Source: an uncultured Prevotellaceae bacterium
GTDB taxonomy: Bacteria > Bacteroidota > Bacteroidia > Bacteroidales > Bacteroidaceae
Direction: 5' to 3'
Length of the DNA stretch: 64,000 nucleotides
NCBI GenBank assembly: GCA_902761905.1
Contig: CACWMK010000003.1
Location: 28,795-92,794, forward strand
Position 1 is the stretch's first letter. Every line of letters begins with the position of its first letter. Under the pieces are notes generated by a model. It was not told the DNA's origin. It did no database searches and saw only the letters and a list, made by a program, of their open reading frames with translations. The translations under genes and the position numbers were made by a program. Shown piece after piece: positions 1 through 8,958 of this stretch.

Positions 1-335
1 GGTGGGAATGGTGATGTTGCCTCAGATGGAGCTGCAACTGGCTGTGCTCCTGGTACTGGCTGCTGACCACGAATTACATTGTAAGCACGTATATCATTGT
101 ACCAACGACCGTTGTACTCACGAGCATCGATATCGAACTGAATTGTGAGCTCGTCGCCATTCTGAATATTGAACTGGTTGATTCTGTCTTCGCCAAACAC
201 ATTGAACAAGCAACGCTTTGGATACTGACCAGGAACCTCGAGTACGTACTCCTGAGTCTTCCATGTGTTACCTGTGCGTGCTGACACACCTCCGCGCGGT
301 TCCATAACCGCAATGATTTTACCTGTTAATTCCAT
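1..335 (-). CDS. DUF3127 domain protein (5' part; 3' end outside window)
   Basis: The reading frame starts at the ATG complementary to 333-335 and runs off the left edge, so only the first 111 residues are visible. It begins MELTGKIIAVMEPRGGVSAR and contains the conserved core found in the Bacteroidota family DUF3127 (RCLFNVFGEDRINQF followed by GDELTIQFDIDAREYNGRWY). The predicted fold is a small beta-barrel and the protein is soluble, with no signal peptide. The visible end is a Pro/Ala/Gln-rich low-complexity tail, usual in this family. The function is unknown; the OB-like look and single-stranded-DNA-binding-protein-like tail are only an impression. It is divergent from dnaN. Confidence 0.8.
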   Translation of the reverse strand, partial: MELTGKIIAVMEPRGGVSARTGNTWKTQEYVLEVPGQYPKRCLFNVFGEDRINQFNIQNGDELTIQFDIDAREYNGRWYNDIRAYNVIRGQQPVPGAQPVAAPSEATSPFP

Positions 336-426
336 TATCTTTTTTGTTTTTATTTGTTGAATTTATCGTTTTCAGCGTGCGAAATTACTAAAAATAGTTT
401 GAATAAAGCACATTTCTGCCATTTTT

Positions 427-458
427 TTTGCTCATTACAACTTTTTTTTGTAATTTTG
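427..458 (+). promoter_or_regulatory. Bacteroidota sigma-ABfr promoter of dnaN
   Basis: A TTTG -33 box at 427-430 and a TAATTTTG -7 box at 451-458 are separated by exactly 20 bp, the best-known Bacteroidota housekeeping promoter form. The expected transcript start lies about 35-40 bases before the dnaN ATG. Confidence 0.75.
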
Positions 459-502
459 TACTCAATTATATAATATGTGAAATAATAAAATAACTATAAA
501 CT

Positions 503-1627
503 ATGCGTTTTACATTATCAAGTACAGCATTGAGCTCTAAGCTCGTCGCTCTATCGAGAGTAATTAACAGTAAGAATGCACTCCCAATTCTGGGCGATTT
601 CTTATTCGAGATTGATGGAAACACTCTGCATCTGACAGCATCAGACTCAGAGAATGTAATGAAGACTCAGCTTGAACTGACAGAAAGCGACGGTAGTTTC
701 CGTTTTGCTATCGGAAATCACGATCTGCTTGAAGCCGTTAAGGGTTTCTCTGAGCAGCCCATTACATTCGACGTGAATCTGGAGCAGAATCTGGTCAAGA
801 TCAGCTATCAGAACGGTCTGTTCTCGCTGCCAGTAGACAATGCAGATGAATATCCTGTTGCACAGTCGGTTAACGAGTTTGCAAAGGCTATCACACTGCC
901 AAACGCAGTTCTTGCAGAAAACATCACCCGCACTATCTTCGCCACAGCTCAGGATGAGTTGCGCCCGGTAATGAATGGTATCTACTTCGACCTCTCTACC
1001 GATAATCTGGCAGTAGTTGCCTCCGACGGACACAAGTTGGTTCGCAACAAGATCTTCACTGTAAAGAGTGATGAGCCCTCAGCATTCATTCTGCCTAAGA
1101 AGCCAGCAGGTCTGCTCAAGAACATGCTTGGCAAGGATGGTGGCGACGTTACAATCCGTTTCGACGAGCGTAACGCAGAGATTAACTATGGCGATGGCGT
1201 TCTGCAGTGCCGACTGATCGAAGGTCGTTATCCTAACTACAACTCTGTAATTCCACAGAACAATCCTAACGAGGTTCGTGTTGACCGCCTTGGCCTGCTT
1301 GCAGCACTTCGTCGTGTACAGCCATTTGCTAATGATTCCAGCAATCTGGTTCGTTTCCATGTCGAGGGTTCTACACTCCAACTGGATGCTGAGGACTACG
1401 ACTTCTCAAAGACTGCTACAGAGCGTATGATTTGCGAATACAACGGTATGCCAATAACCATTGGTTTCAAGGGTAACGCATTTATCGAAATCCTTAGCAA
1501 TATCGAGTGCCCTGAGGTTGTAATACAGTTGGCCGACTCTAGTCGTGCCGGTCTGGTATTACCAAGTGAACAGCCTGAGAATCAGGAGATTCTGATGCTG
1601 ATGATGCCAATGCTTATTAACTCTTAA
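503..1627 (+). CDS. dnaN: DNA polymerase III beta sliding clamp
   Basis: This 374-residue protein is the ring-shaped processivity clamp that tethers DNA polymerase III to the template. The three successive clamp folds of about 120 residues each are recognisable, with conserved segments such as LRPVMNGIYFD and VVASDGHKLVR in the middle domain and the typical C-terminus ending in MLMMPMLINS. The length is normal. A strong promoter lies just upstream, and the gene leads a plus-strand run with an exonuclease, DUF4835, recN and a TPR protein, so clamp expression may be tied to repair functions. dnaA is not nearby, which is common in this phylum. Confidence 0.98.
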   Translation: MRFTLSSTALSSKLVALSRVINSKNALPILGDFLFEIDGNTLHLTASDSENVMKTQLELTESDGSFRFAIGNHDLLEAVKGFSEQPITFDVNLEQNLVKISYQNGLFSLPVDNADEYPVAQSVNEFAKAITLPNAVLAENITRTIFATAQDELRPVMNGIYFDLSTDNLAVVASDGHKLVRNKIFTVKSDEPSAFILPKKPAGLLKNMLGKDGGDVTIRFDERNAEINYGDGVLQCRLIEGRYPNYNSVIPQNNPNEVRVDRLGLLAALRRVQPFANDSSNLVRFHVEGSTLQLDAEDYDFSKTATERMICEYNGMPITIGFKGNAFIEILSNIECPEVVIQLADSSRAGLVLPSEQPENQEILMLMMPMLINS

Positions 1628-1645
1628 TGGTGGGGAGAAGAGAAC

Positions 1646-2503
1646 GTGAAACTGAATCTTGTTAAACCACTGGTGATTTTTGATTTGGAGACTACGGGAC
1701 TTGACTTGGTCAAGGACCGTATCATCCAGATTTCATATATTAAAGTTAATCCCGACGGAAGTGAGGAACGTGGCAACGAACTGGTTAATCCAGAGAAGCC
1801 TATCGAGCCGATAATCACTCAGCTCACGGGTATATCAAACGAAGATGTAAAGGATAAGCCTACTTTCAAGCAGTTAGGCGCAACTCTGGCTGACAAGTTC
1901 ACTGGATGCGACTTTGCCGGCTTTAATTCTAACCACTTCGATATCCCCCTACTCGCTGAGGAATTTCTTCGTGCCGGTATCGACTTTGACTTTAGCAAAA
2001 GTAAGATGATCGATGCTCAGACCATCTTCCACAAGATGGAACGCCGTAATCTGGCTGCCGCATATAAGTTCTATTGCGGACGCAAGATGGAGGATGACTT
2101 CGAAGCACATCGTGCCGATCAGGATACAGAGGCTACATACCGGGTACTTATGGGCGAGCTCGACAAGTATGCTCCTGGTGCCAATGAGGATCCAGACAAA
2201 GTGCTTGAAAACGATATGCAGAAACTTGCAGAGTTCTCGCGTACAAATAACAATGTAGACTTTGCCGGTCGTATCGTCTGGGGCGAGGTAAAAGACCGCA
2301 ACGGCAACACAGTACTCGACGAAGAAGGTAATCCTAAGCTTACCGAGGTGTTTAATTTCGGAAAGCACAAAGGTATACCTGTTGCCGATGTACTACATAT
2401 CGATCCAGGTTATTACAGCTGGATTCTGGCTGGCGACTTTACCTACAACACAAAGCAGGTGCTGACCAGAATTCGTCTGCGTGAATCAAAGCTTAACGGA
2501 TGA
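1646..2503 (+). CDS. DnaQ/RNase T-like 3'-5' exonuclease with C-terminal DUF3820-like part
   Basis: A 285-residue protein of the DEDDh exonuclease superfamily, related to the proofreading epsilon subunit of DNA polymerase III. Visible motifs are FDLETTGL (D13, E15), the second motif around FAGFNSNHFDIP, and HRADQD (H155, D160), so all acidic metal ligands and the general-base histidine are present. The last 70 residues (FNFGKHKGIPVADV... YYSWIL) resemble the small DUF3820 module seen at the end of Bacteroidota exonucleases. The start is a GTG at 1646, 18 bases after dnaN, because no earlier in-frame ATG exists. It overlaps the next gene by four bases. It may proofread with the replicative polymerase or act in repair; which is not decidable here. 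Confidence 0.9.
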   Translation: MKLNLVKPLVIFDLETTGLDLVKDRIIQISYIKVNPDGSEERGNELVNPEKPIEPIITQLTGISNEDVKDKPTFKQLGATLADKFTGCDFAGFNSNHFDIPLLAEEFLRAGIDFDFSKSKMIDAQTIFHKMERRNLAAAYKFYCGRKMEDDFEAHRADQDTEATYRVLMGELDKYAPGANEDPDKVLENDMQKLAEFSRTNNNVDFAGRIVWGEVKDRNGNTVLDEEGNPKLTEVFNFGKHKGIPVADVLHIDPGYYSWILAGDFTYNTKQVLTRIRLRESKLNG

Positions 2504-3408
2504 TAAAGAAGACAGCTTTATTGACGGTAATACTTATACTTGCAGTTCTTGGAATCAACGCCCAGGAACTGCAAGTTAAGGTTAACGTTAATCACAGCAA
2601 GATTCAAGGTACCGATGCCAGCGTGTTTGAGAATCTGCAGCAAACCATCGAGCAGTTTATGAACGAACGCACATGGACCGAACTGCAGTTCCAGAAAATC
2701 GAGCGCATACAGGCAAACCTGAACATCACCGTAAACAAGTATATTCGCGACGAAAATCGCTTTGAGTGCACAGCACTTATACAGGCAAACCGTCCGGTAT
2801 ATAATTCTACGTATATCTCCACCTTATATAATAATAGGGATGCCAATTTCAACTTCGAATTTCAGCAGTTTGACCAGTTGAATTTTGCTGAGGAGAATAT
2901 CGATAACCAGCTGACCGCTCTCCTAGCCTACTACGCCATGCTGCTAATCGGCATTGACCTTGACAGCTTTTCGCCGATGGGTGGAACCGATGTGCTGCAG
3001 CGCTGTCTGGTGCTTGTAAACAATGCGCAGAATCTTGGATTCCCGGGCTGGAAATCGTTTGAGGACAACCGCAACCGTTTTGCCATCATCAACGATTATC
3101 TGGACGAGGCAATGAAACCCTTCCGTCAGTTGCAATACGACTATTATCGTAAGGGACTTGATGAGATGGCTAATAATGCAGAACGTGGACGCTCTGAAAT
3201 CTCTGACGCACTGGAGAACGACCTGCAGAAGGCTCATCAGGACAAGCCGCTAAGTCTGTTGCCACAGATATGGACCGACTACAAGAAAGATGAGTTGGCC
3301 AACATCTACAAAGGCAAAGGCACTCAGAAAGAGAAACAGCGAATATACGACCTGCTGATGGCTATGAACGCATCGCAGAACAACAGTTGGGATAAAATTA
3401 TGAAATAA
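2500..3408 (+). CDS. DUF4835 family protein (PorD-like)
   Basis: A 302-residue exported protein with an N-terminal signal peptide (hydrophobic stretch to about residue 21, cleavage near NAQ-EL). It belongs to the Bacteroidota family DUF4835, members of which have been called PorD in connection with the type IX secretion/gliding machinery; I recall this name but cannot confirm the assignment here. The mature part starts with QVKVNVNHSKIQGTD and is rich in aromatic and polar residues, as expected of a periplasmic or outer-membrane-associated protein. Its ATG overlaps the exonuclease stop (ATGA), suggesting translational coupling. In many relatives coaBC lies between these two genes; it is absent here. 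Confidence 0.85.
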   Translation: MIKKTALLTVILILAVLGINAQELQVKVNVNHSKIQGTDASVFENLQQTIEQFMNERTWTELQFQKIERIQANLNITVNKYIRDENRFECTALIQANRPVYNSTYISTLYNNRDANFNFEFQQFDQLNFAEENIDNQLTALLAYYAMLLIGIDLDSFSPMGGTDVLQRCLVLVNNAQNLGFPGWKSFEDNRNRFAIINDYLDEAMKPFRQLQYDYYRKGLDEMANNAERGRSEISDALENDLQKAHQDKPLSLLPQIWTDYKKDELANIYKGKGTQKEKQRIYDLLMAMNASQNNSWDKIMK

Positions 3409-3414
3409 ACCATT

Positions 3415-5073
3415 ATGCTTAAGCATTTATATATCAAGAACTTTACGCTGATTGACGAGCTCGACATCTCACTCTACGAGGGATTCTCGGTAATCACTGG
3501 TGAGACTGGTGCCGGTAAGAGTATCATACTTGGCGCCATAGCCTTGCTACTGGGACAGCGTGCTGATTCTAAGACTATCAAACAGGGGGCTGACAAGTGT
3601 GTGATCGAGGCGAATTTTGATCTGTCACGCTACAATATGCAACCTTTTTTCGACGAAAACGATATTGAGTACGACGCAGGTGATTGCATCATCCGCCGCG
3701 AACTGACTGCTGCAGGAAAGAGTCGTGCCTTCATCAACGATACACCTGTGGCACTATCGATGCTGAAGGAGCTTGGCGACCAGCTGATGGATGTGCACTC
3801 GCAGCACCAGAATCTGCTGCTTAATAAGCAAGACTTCCAGCTTGAGGTGGTTGATATTATCGCCGACGACGCAACACAACTTGCTAAGTATCAGCACACT
3901 TATGCCGAATACCTTAAAGCAGAGAAGGAACTCGAAGAGATGACGCTTGCGATAGAACGCAACCGCGAGAATCTTGACTTTCTGCAGTTTCAATATGAGG
4001 AGTTGAGCAACGCCAAGTTGACCGCTGGCGAACAGGAAGAACTGGAGCAGCGCAGTGAGACCATGGAGCACTCTGAGGACATCAAGAGCGCCCTGTATAC
4101 CACCGACAATGCTCTCTCAGGCGAACAGAGCGGTGTGATAGAATCGCTACGCACATCGCTATCGGCATTACGAAATATCGAGGCTGTTTATCCTGAGGTG
4201 AGCGAGCTCATCCAGCGCATAGACAGCAGTTATATCGAACTGAAGGATGTTAGCCATGAGATTAGCAGTCTGCTCGAATCGGTTGACTTTGATCCCGCAG
4301 AACTCGACCAGGTTAACAGCCGACTGGACCGAATCTACGAACTCGAGAAGAAATATCACGTAGATACTGTAGAAGATATCATCGCGAAACGCGATTCTAT
4401 CTATAAGCAATTGCAGGCTATCGAAGGTGGCGACGAGTCGCTCGATGCACTTAAGGCTCGCAAACAGCAACTGGAAGAGCAAGCCCGTAAGGAAGCTGAA
4501 GTGCTGACCAAACTACGCACCAAGGCTGCGAAGACTATCGAAACCGAAATGCAGAAACGTCTGGTTCCTCTGGGAATGCCACACGTTCGCTTTAGCATAC
4601 AACTAACAGCTGTCGAGTTGGGAGCCAATGGTGCCGATAGGGTTTCGTTCCTGTTCAGCGCCAACACGTCTACCCCACTCCAACCCGTTTCGCAGGTTGC
4701 ATCGGGTGGTGAGATTGCGCGTGTCATGCTGTCTCTCAAGGCAATGATTAGTGGCGCAGTAAAACTGCCAACAATTATATTCGATGAGATCGACACCGGT
4801 GTGAGCGGTAAGACAGCCGAGATGATGGCGCAGATAATGAAGGAGATGGGCAACCATGGCCGACAGGTTATCAGTATCACCCACCTACCCCAGATTGCTG
4901 CGCTTGGTTCGGTACATTATAAGGTTGAGAAGAGTGAGACCGCGAGCGGCACAACAAGTAAGATGCGTCAACTTACTGACGACGAGCGTGTGCGCGAGAT
5001 AGCACAGATGCTTAGCGGCAGCGATGTATCCGAAGCCGCGATACAGAACGCGAAAGCGCTGTTGGGACATTAA
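3415..5073 (+). CDS. recN: DNA repair protein RecN
   Basis: A 552-residue SMC-like ATPase acting in double-strand-break repair and chromosome cohesion. The N-terminal half of the split ATPase head carries the Walker A motif GETGAGKS (about residues 29-36) and the conserved MLKHLYIKNFTLIDEL start. A central coiled coil spans roughly residues 160-380. The C-terminal half carries the ABC-type signature VASGGEIARVMLSLK and Walker B region IIFDEIDTGVSG, with the ITHLPQIAA switch. The length is normal. It begins six bases after the DUF4835 stop, so it is cotranscribed with the dnaN run. Confidence 0.97.
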   Translation: MLKHLYIKNFTLIDELDISLYEGFSVITGETGAGKSIILGAIALLLGQRADSKTIKQGADKCVIEANFDLSRYNMQPFFDENDIEYDAGDCIIRRELTAAGKSRAFINDTPVALSMLKELGDQLMDVHSQHQNLLLNKQDFQLEVVDIIADDATQLAKYQHTYAEYLKAEKELEEMTLAIERNRENLDFLQFQYEELSNAKLTAGEQEELEQRSETMEHSEDIKSALYTTDNALSGEQSGVIESLRTSLSALRNIEAVYPEVSELIQRIDSSYIELKDVSHEISSLLESVDFDPAELDQVNSRLDRIYELEKKYHVDTVEDIIAKRDSIYKQLQAIEGGDESLDALKARKQQLEEQARKEAEVLTKLRTKAAKTIETEMQKRLVPLGMPHVRFSIQLTAVELGANGADRVSFLFSANTSTPLQPVSQVASGGEIARVMLSLKAMISGAVKLPTIIFDEIDTGVSGKTAEMMAQIMKEMGNHGRQVISITHLPQIAALGSVHYKVEKSETASGTTSKMRQLTDDERVREIAQMLSGSDVSEAAIQNAKALLGH

Positions 5074-5095
5074 ACATTAAAGATTAAACATTAAC
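5070..5095 (+). repeat. period-7 A/T-rich leader repeat (AAACATT/AAAGATT units)
   Basis: The gap between recN and the next gene consists almost entirely of heptamers of the form (C/G)ATTAAA. The same design recurs before many starts in this window (about 8316-8338, 16022-16050, 32026-32057, 33286-33306, 34296-34328, 46686-46715, 49115-49137). In a phylum that does not use strong Shine-Dalgarno sites, such A-rich spacers may serve as ribosome entry leaders. Confidence 0.6.
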
Positions 5096-5096
5096 A

Positions 5097-6758
5097 ATGA
5101 AGAAAAGGATATTATTTATAATCTTGGCAGTATTGCCATTATTGGCTATGGCCCAGCCAGGTTGGGTCAAGAAAGCCACCAAGTCGGTATTTACCCTTAA
5201 GACATTTGCCGAGGACGGTTCGCTGATAGGTAGCAGCAACGGATTCTTTACCAGTGCAAATGGCGATGCAGTTAGTAACTTTACTCCATTCAAGGGCGCT
5301 GCTCGTGCTGTAGTTATCGATGCTGCAGGTAAGGAGATGCCGGTTGTTAGCATCGTTGGTGTAAACGATATGTACGATGTAGTGAAGTTCCGTGTCAGCG
5401 GCAAGACTCAGCCTCTTGCCATTAGCACTGGTGCCACTACTGTTGGTTCGCAGGTTTGGCTGTTGCCATATCACGAGGTTAAGGCTGTGCCAGCAGGTGT
5501 CGTTCGTAAGGCCGAGACATTCCAGAATGAATATGAGTATTATACCGTGGCCATGACCATGCCCACCAACACTGTCAGCACTCCGCTGATTAATCAGGCT
5601 GGTCAGGTTATCGGACTGATGCAGCAGCCTGCCAGCGATAAGGACACTCTGAGCTATGCAGTAAGCGCCCGCTTTGCCGATTCGCTTAAGGTATCTGGCT
5701 TTGGTATGAACGAGGCCGCACTGCTGCAGACCAAGATTAAGAAGGAGCTGCCCGACGACCTGAAGGAGGCTGTGCTTGCACTCTATATGGCCAACACCCG
5801 TCAGGATTCAGCTGCTTACGCTGCCCTGGTTGAAGATTTTATACTTAAGTTCCCTAAAGCTGTCGAAGGTTATCTGTACCGCGCCCAACTTAAGGCCAAC
5901 AACAATGATTTTGCAGGTGCCGAGAGCGACATGGAGATTATGATCAAGAACGCCACCGATAAGGATGACGCACATTACAACTATGCGCGCATGATTTACA
6001 ACAAGAACATCTTCCAGGCCGATCAGAAGTATGATAACTGGAGTATGGACAAGGCGCTCGACGAGATTCGGCTGGCCAACACTCTTAACCCACAGCCTAC
6101 ATACCGACAGATGGAAGGCAACATACTGTTTGCACAGAAGAAATATAATGAGGCTTACGACATCTACAACCAGCTTACTAGCACCAATCTTAAGAGTGCC
6201 GAACTATACTTCAGTGCTGCACGTTGTAAGGAGATGCTGAAAGACACTACAGCTATGCTGGCTCTGATGGATAGCACTATGAGTACCTTCACCAAGCCCT
6301 ATCTTAAGGAGGCTGCACCATACTTGTGGGCACGCGCCCAGGCTCGTGTCGGTGCTAAGAAGTTCCGTGAAGCAATAGCCGACATGAACGACTACGAGGA
6401 GCTGATGAAGGCCAATGTCAACGACAACTTCTACTACATCCGCCATCAGGCCGAGATCGAAGGTCGCCTGTACCAGCAGGCTCTCAATGACATCACACGT
6501 GCCATTGTGATGAATCCTAAAGAAACGTACTACTATGCCGAGAAGGCTTCGCTCGAAATACGTGTTGGCATGTACGACGATGCTATCGCTACAGCCAAGG
6601 AGAGTCTGAGTGTTGATCCTAACGACAGCGACGGATACATGTTCCTGGGTGTGGCACAATGCCTGAAGGGTAATAAGAAAGAAGGAATCCCCAACCTGCA
6701 GAAAGCCAAGGATATGGGTAACGTGCAAGCCGAGCAACTGATACAGAAATACAAATAA
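5097..6758 (+). CDS. exported trypsin-fold pseudoprotease with TPR repeats
   Basis: A 553-residue protein with a signal peptide (MKKRILFIILAVLPLLAMAQ). Residues 20-200 follow the layout of an S1C/HtrA-type chymotrypsin fold: an opening GSSNGFFTSANGDAVSNF that matches the usual GSG...TNxH segment, a NDMYDVVKFRV strand with the acidic residue, and TNTVSTPLINQAGQVIG in place of GNSGGPL. The catalytic His is replaced by Phe and the catalytic Ser by a non-Ser residue, so proteolysis is unlikely. Residues 210-553 are TPR helices (for example ADMNDYEELMKAN... DITRAIVMNPKETYYYAEKA). It is probably a periplasmic scaffold or peptide-binding protein. It closes the dnaN-recN run and is followed by a strong hairpin. 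Confidence 0.8.
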   Translation: MKKRILFIILAVLPLLAMAQPGWVKKATKSVFTLKTFAEDGSLIGSSNGFFTSANGDAVSNFTPFKGAARAVVIDAAGKEMPVVSIVGVNDMYDVVKFRVSGKTQPLAISTGATTVGSQVWLLPYHEVKAVPAGVVRKAETFQNEYEYYTVAMTMPTNTVSTPLINQAGQVIGLMQQPASDKDTLSYAVSARFADSLKVSGFGMNEAALLQTKIKKELPDDLKEAVLALYMANTRQDSAAYAALVEDFILKFPKAVEGYLYRAQLKANNNDFAGAESDMEIMIKNATDKDDAHYNYARMIYNKNIFQADQKYDNWSMDKALDEIRLANTLNPQPTYRQMEGNILFAQKKYNEAYDIYNQLTSTNLKSAELYFSAARCKEMLKDTTAMLALMDSTMSTFTKPYLKEAAPYLWARAQARVGAKKFREAIADMNDYEELMKANVNDNFYYIRHQAEIEGRLYQQALNDITRAIVMNPKETYYYAEKASLEIRVGMYDDAIATAKESLSVDPNDSDGYMFLGVAQCLKGNKKEGIPNLQKAKDMGNVQAEQLIQKYK

Positions 6759-6764
6759 AAAAAG

Positions 6765-6799
6765 AAACTCTCCTGAAACAATCTGGGAGAGTTTTTTTT
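6765..6799. terminator. bidirectional rho-independent terminator
   Basis: AAACTCTCC (6765-6773) pairs with GGAGAGTTT (6786-6794) and is followed by a T tract to 6799, with an A tract on the other side. It lies between the convergent TPR gene and dnaB and can serve both. Confidence 0.85.
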
Positions 6800-6803
6800 A
6801 TTC

Positions 6804-8312
6804 TTAGAATGGTAGTGGTCCGTCGGGCATTGGCGGTGGCAGAGGATTGTCGTCGCCATTAAGCTTCGAACCGATAATCTCACCTCCACCCATCGGAGCA
6901 CGGTTGTCGATAGTCTTCTCTTCAGGATTTTCAAATCGGGTAAACTCACCGCGGAATGTCAGCAGCACATCGCCTGTGGCACCCTTACGGTGCTTGGCTA
7001 TGATGATCTGTGCCATACCATGCAGGTCGCGACCATTGTCGTCCTGATAGATGTGGTAATACTCAGGGCGATGAACGAACAGTACCATGTCGGCATCCTG
7101 CTCGATGGCTCCCGACTCACGCAGGTCAGACAGTTGCGGGCGCTTACCTTCCAGTCCCTCACGGCTCTCAACACCACGGTTAAGCTGACTGAGCGCCAGG
7201 ATAGGAATATTCAACTCCTTGGCCAGTCCTTTGAGCGAACGAGAGATGGTCGACACCTCTTCCTGTCGGCTGCTGAATCGCATTCCGTTGGCATTCATCA
7301 GCTGCAGATAGTCGATCATTATCAGTTTGATGCCGTGCTCACGAACCAGTCGACGAGCCTTGGTACGAAGTTCGAAAACAGAGAGACCTGGAGTGTCATC
7401 CACATACAACGGTGCACCCAGCAGCTGGTTGATATTCTTGTCCAGTCGCTCCCATTCATCACGTTGCAGCTGTCCGTTCAATATCTTCGAACCCTGAATT
7501 TCGCAGGCGTTAGATATCAGACGGTTTACCAACTGAACGTTCGACATTTCGAGCGAGAAGAAGGCCATCGGCTGTCGCAGGTCGGCTGCAATGTTCTTGG
7601 CCATCGATAGTGCAAACGATGTCTTACCCATCGCAGGACGTCCGGCTATGATAACCAGGTCGGAAGCCTGCCAACCACTGGTGATATCATCAAGCTTATA
7701 ATATCCGGTCGACACACCCGTCAGTCCATCGGTGTTCTTGGCTGCGTCCTGAATACCCTTAACTGCCTGAGCGATAACCGGGTCGATGGCGGTGTAGTCC
7801 TTCTTCATGTTGTGCTGCGACAGTTCGAACAGCGAACCCTCGGCCTCCTGCATAAGGTCTTCCACATCGATAGTCTCGTCGAAGGCCTTAGTCTGAATCA
7901 TACTCGAGAATGATATCAGCTGACGGGCCAGTGACTTCTGCGCGATGACGTTAGCATGATACTCGATATTGGCCGATGTTGCCACACCCGAACTAAGTTC
8001 TGCGATATATCCAGGACCGCCCACCTGCTCCAGATTGCCATTCTTGGCCAGTTGGTCGGTAACGGTAAGCATGTCCACAGGTTTCTCCTCCATACTCAAG
8101 TCGCGTATGGCGGCATAAACCATCTGGTTACGTGGTTCGTAGAAACTCTCTGGGCGCAGTATCTCGCAGACTATTGCATACGCGTCCTTATCTATCATGA
8201 GTGCACCCAACACGGCCTTCTCCATCTCGGTGGCCTGCGGCTGCAGATGACCGAAGGTAGGGTCAAGCGGCTGGTTGCTCTTTCTTCGTCTATTATTTGT
8301 TTGTTCTGCCAT
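6804..8312 (-). CDS. dnaB: replicative DNA helicase DnaB
   Basis: A 502-residue hexameric 5'-3' helicase of the replication fork. The N-terminal helical domain (about residues 25-125, PQATEMEKAVLGALMID) is followed by the RecA-like motor with Walker A GRPAMGKT (about residue 224), the Walker B region IKLIMIDYLQLM, and the SQLNRGVE and DLRESGAIEQDADMV motifs typical of DnaB. There is no intein. The C-terminal tail is Pro/Gly-rich and ends PLPPPMPDGPLPF, a flexible end usual in this phylum. It is the last gene of a minus-strand run after rarA and the TRIC gene; the 26-base spacer is a period-7 A/T leader. Confidence 0.98.
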   Translation of the reverse strand: MAEQTNNRRRKSNQPLDPTFGHLQPQATEMEKAVLGALMIDKDAYAIVCEILRPESFYEPRNQMVYAAIRDLSMEEKPVDMLTVTDQLAKNGNLEQVGGPGYIAELSSGVATSANIEYHANVIAQKSLARQLISFSSMIQTKAFDETIDVEDLMQEAEGSLFELSQHNMKKDYTAIDPVIAQAVKGIQDAAKNTDGLTGVSTGYYKLDDITSGWQASDLVIIAGRPAMGKTSFALSMAKNIAADLRQPMAFFSLEMSNVQLVNRLISNACEIQGSKILNGQLQRDEWERLDKNINQLLGAPLYVDDTPGLSVFELRTKARRLVREHGIKLIMIDYLQLMNANGMRFSSRQEEVSTISRSLKGLAKELNIPILALSQLNRGVESREGLEGKRPQLSDLRESGAIEQDADMVLFVHRPEYYHIYQDDNGRDLHGMAQIIIAKHRKGATGDVLLTFRGEFTRFENPEEKTIDNRAPMGGGEIIGSKLNGDDNPLPPPMPDGPLPF

Positions 8313-8338
8313 ATCTCTAAATTCTAAATTCTAAAATC

Positions 8339-8953
8339 TTACTTCTCTTTCAATACCGGGAGTGAGAGGTGGTAGCGTACTGCCAGGAAACGAATCAGGC
8401 AGGTCACAGCAAAGCTCATACCGGCACTGATCTCTGCAGGCACACCAAGTTCGGCCAGTCCCCAATAAGCCAGACCGCCTATTACACAGGCCATGGCATA
8501 GATCTCCTTATGGAAGATTACTGGCTCGTTGTTAAGCAGCACATCGCGGATCACTCCACCAGCCGAACCCGTGATACATCCCATGATGATAGCCACCCAG
8601 AATGGCTGACCGAAGGCCAGACTCTTCTGTATACCAGCAATAGTAAAAAGTGCCAGTCCCAGTGTGTCGAACACAAACCATGCATTCTTCAGTGGTTCCA
8701 TCCACTTGCCAAACAGCACCACCGTTACCAGTGCCACTGCCGTACATATCAGGTATATCGGGTTGGTCATCCAGAATGGTGTGGTGCCCAGCATCACGTC
8801 GCGGATGGTACCGCCGCCGATGGCCACAGCCACACCGCACACATAACCTCCGAACCAGTCGAAGTGCTTGGCGGCAGCATGCCTGATACCCGAAATGGCG
8901 AAGGCAAATGTACCCAGTAGTTCTATAAATGCTATTATCAGATTTTGCTCCAT
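8339..8953 (-). CDS. trimeric intracellular cation (TRIC) channel family protein
   Basis: A 204-residue integral membrane protein of the bacterial TRIC family (formerly UPF0126, YadS/YicG). Seven hydrophobic segments are visible as two related halves, each with the signature glycine motif: GGGTIRDVMLG in the first and GGVIRDVLLN in the second. Bacterial TRIC proteins form trimeric monovalent-cation channels; the physiological role is not settled. The gene sits six bases downstream of rarA and upstream of dnaB, with which it is probably cotranscribed. No functional tie to replication is implied by the sequence. Confidence 0.93.
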   Translation of the reverse strand: MEQNLIIAFIELLGTFAFAISGIRHAAAKHFDWFGGYVCGVAVAIGGGTIRDVMLGTTPFWMTNPIYLICTAVALVTVVLFGKWMEPLKNAWFVFDTLGLALFTIAGIQKSLAFGQPFWVAIIMGCITGSAGGVIRDVLLNNEPVIFHKEIYAMACVIGGLAYWGLAELGVPAEISAGMSFAVTCLIRFLAVRYHLSLPVLKEK

Positions 8954-8958
8954 AATGA

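Noticed and set aside
336-502. Chromosomal origin next to dnaN
   Set aside because: No DnaA-box cluster and no dnaA gene; only a promoter is seen.
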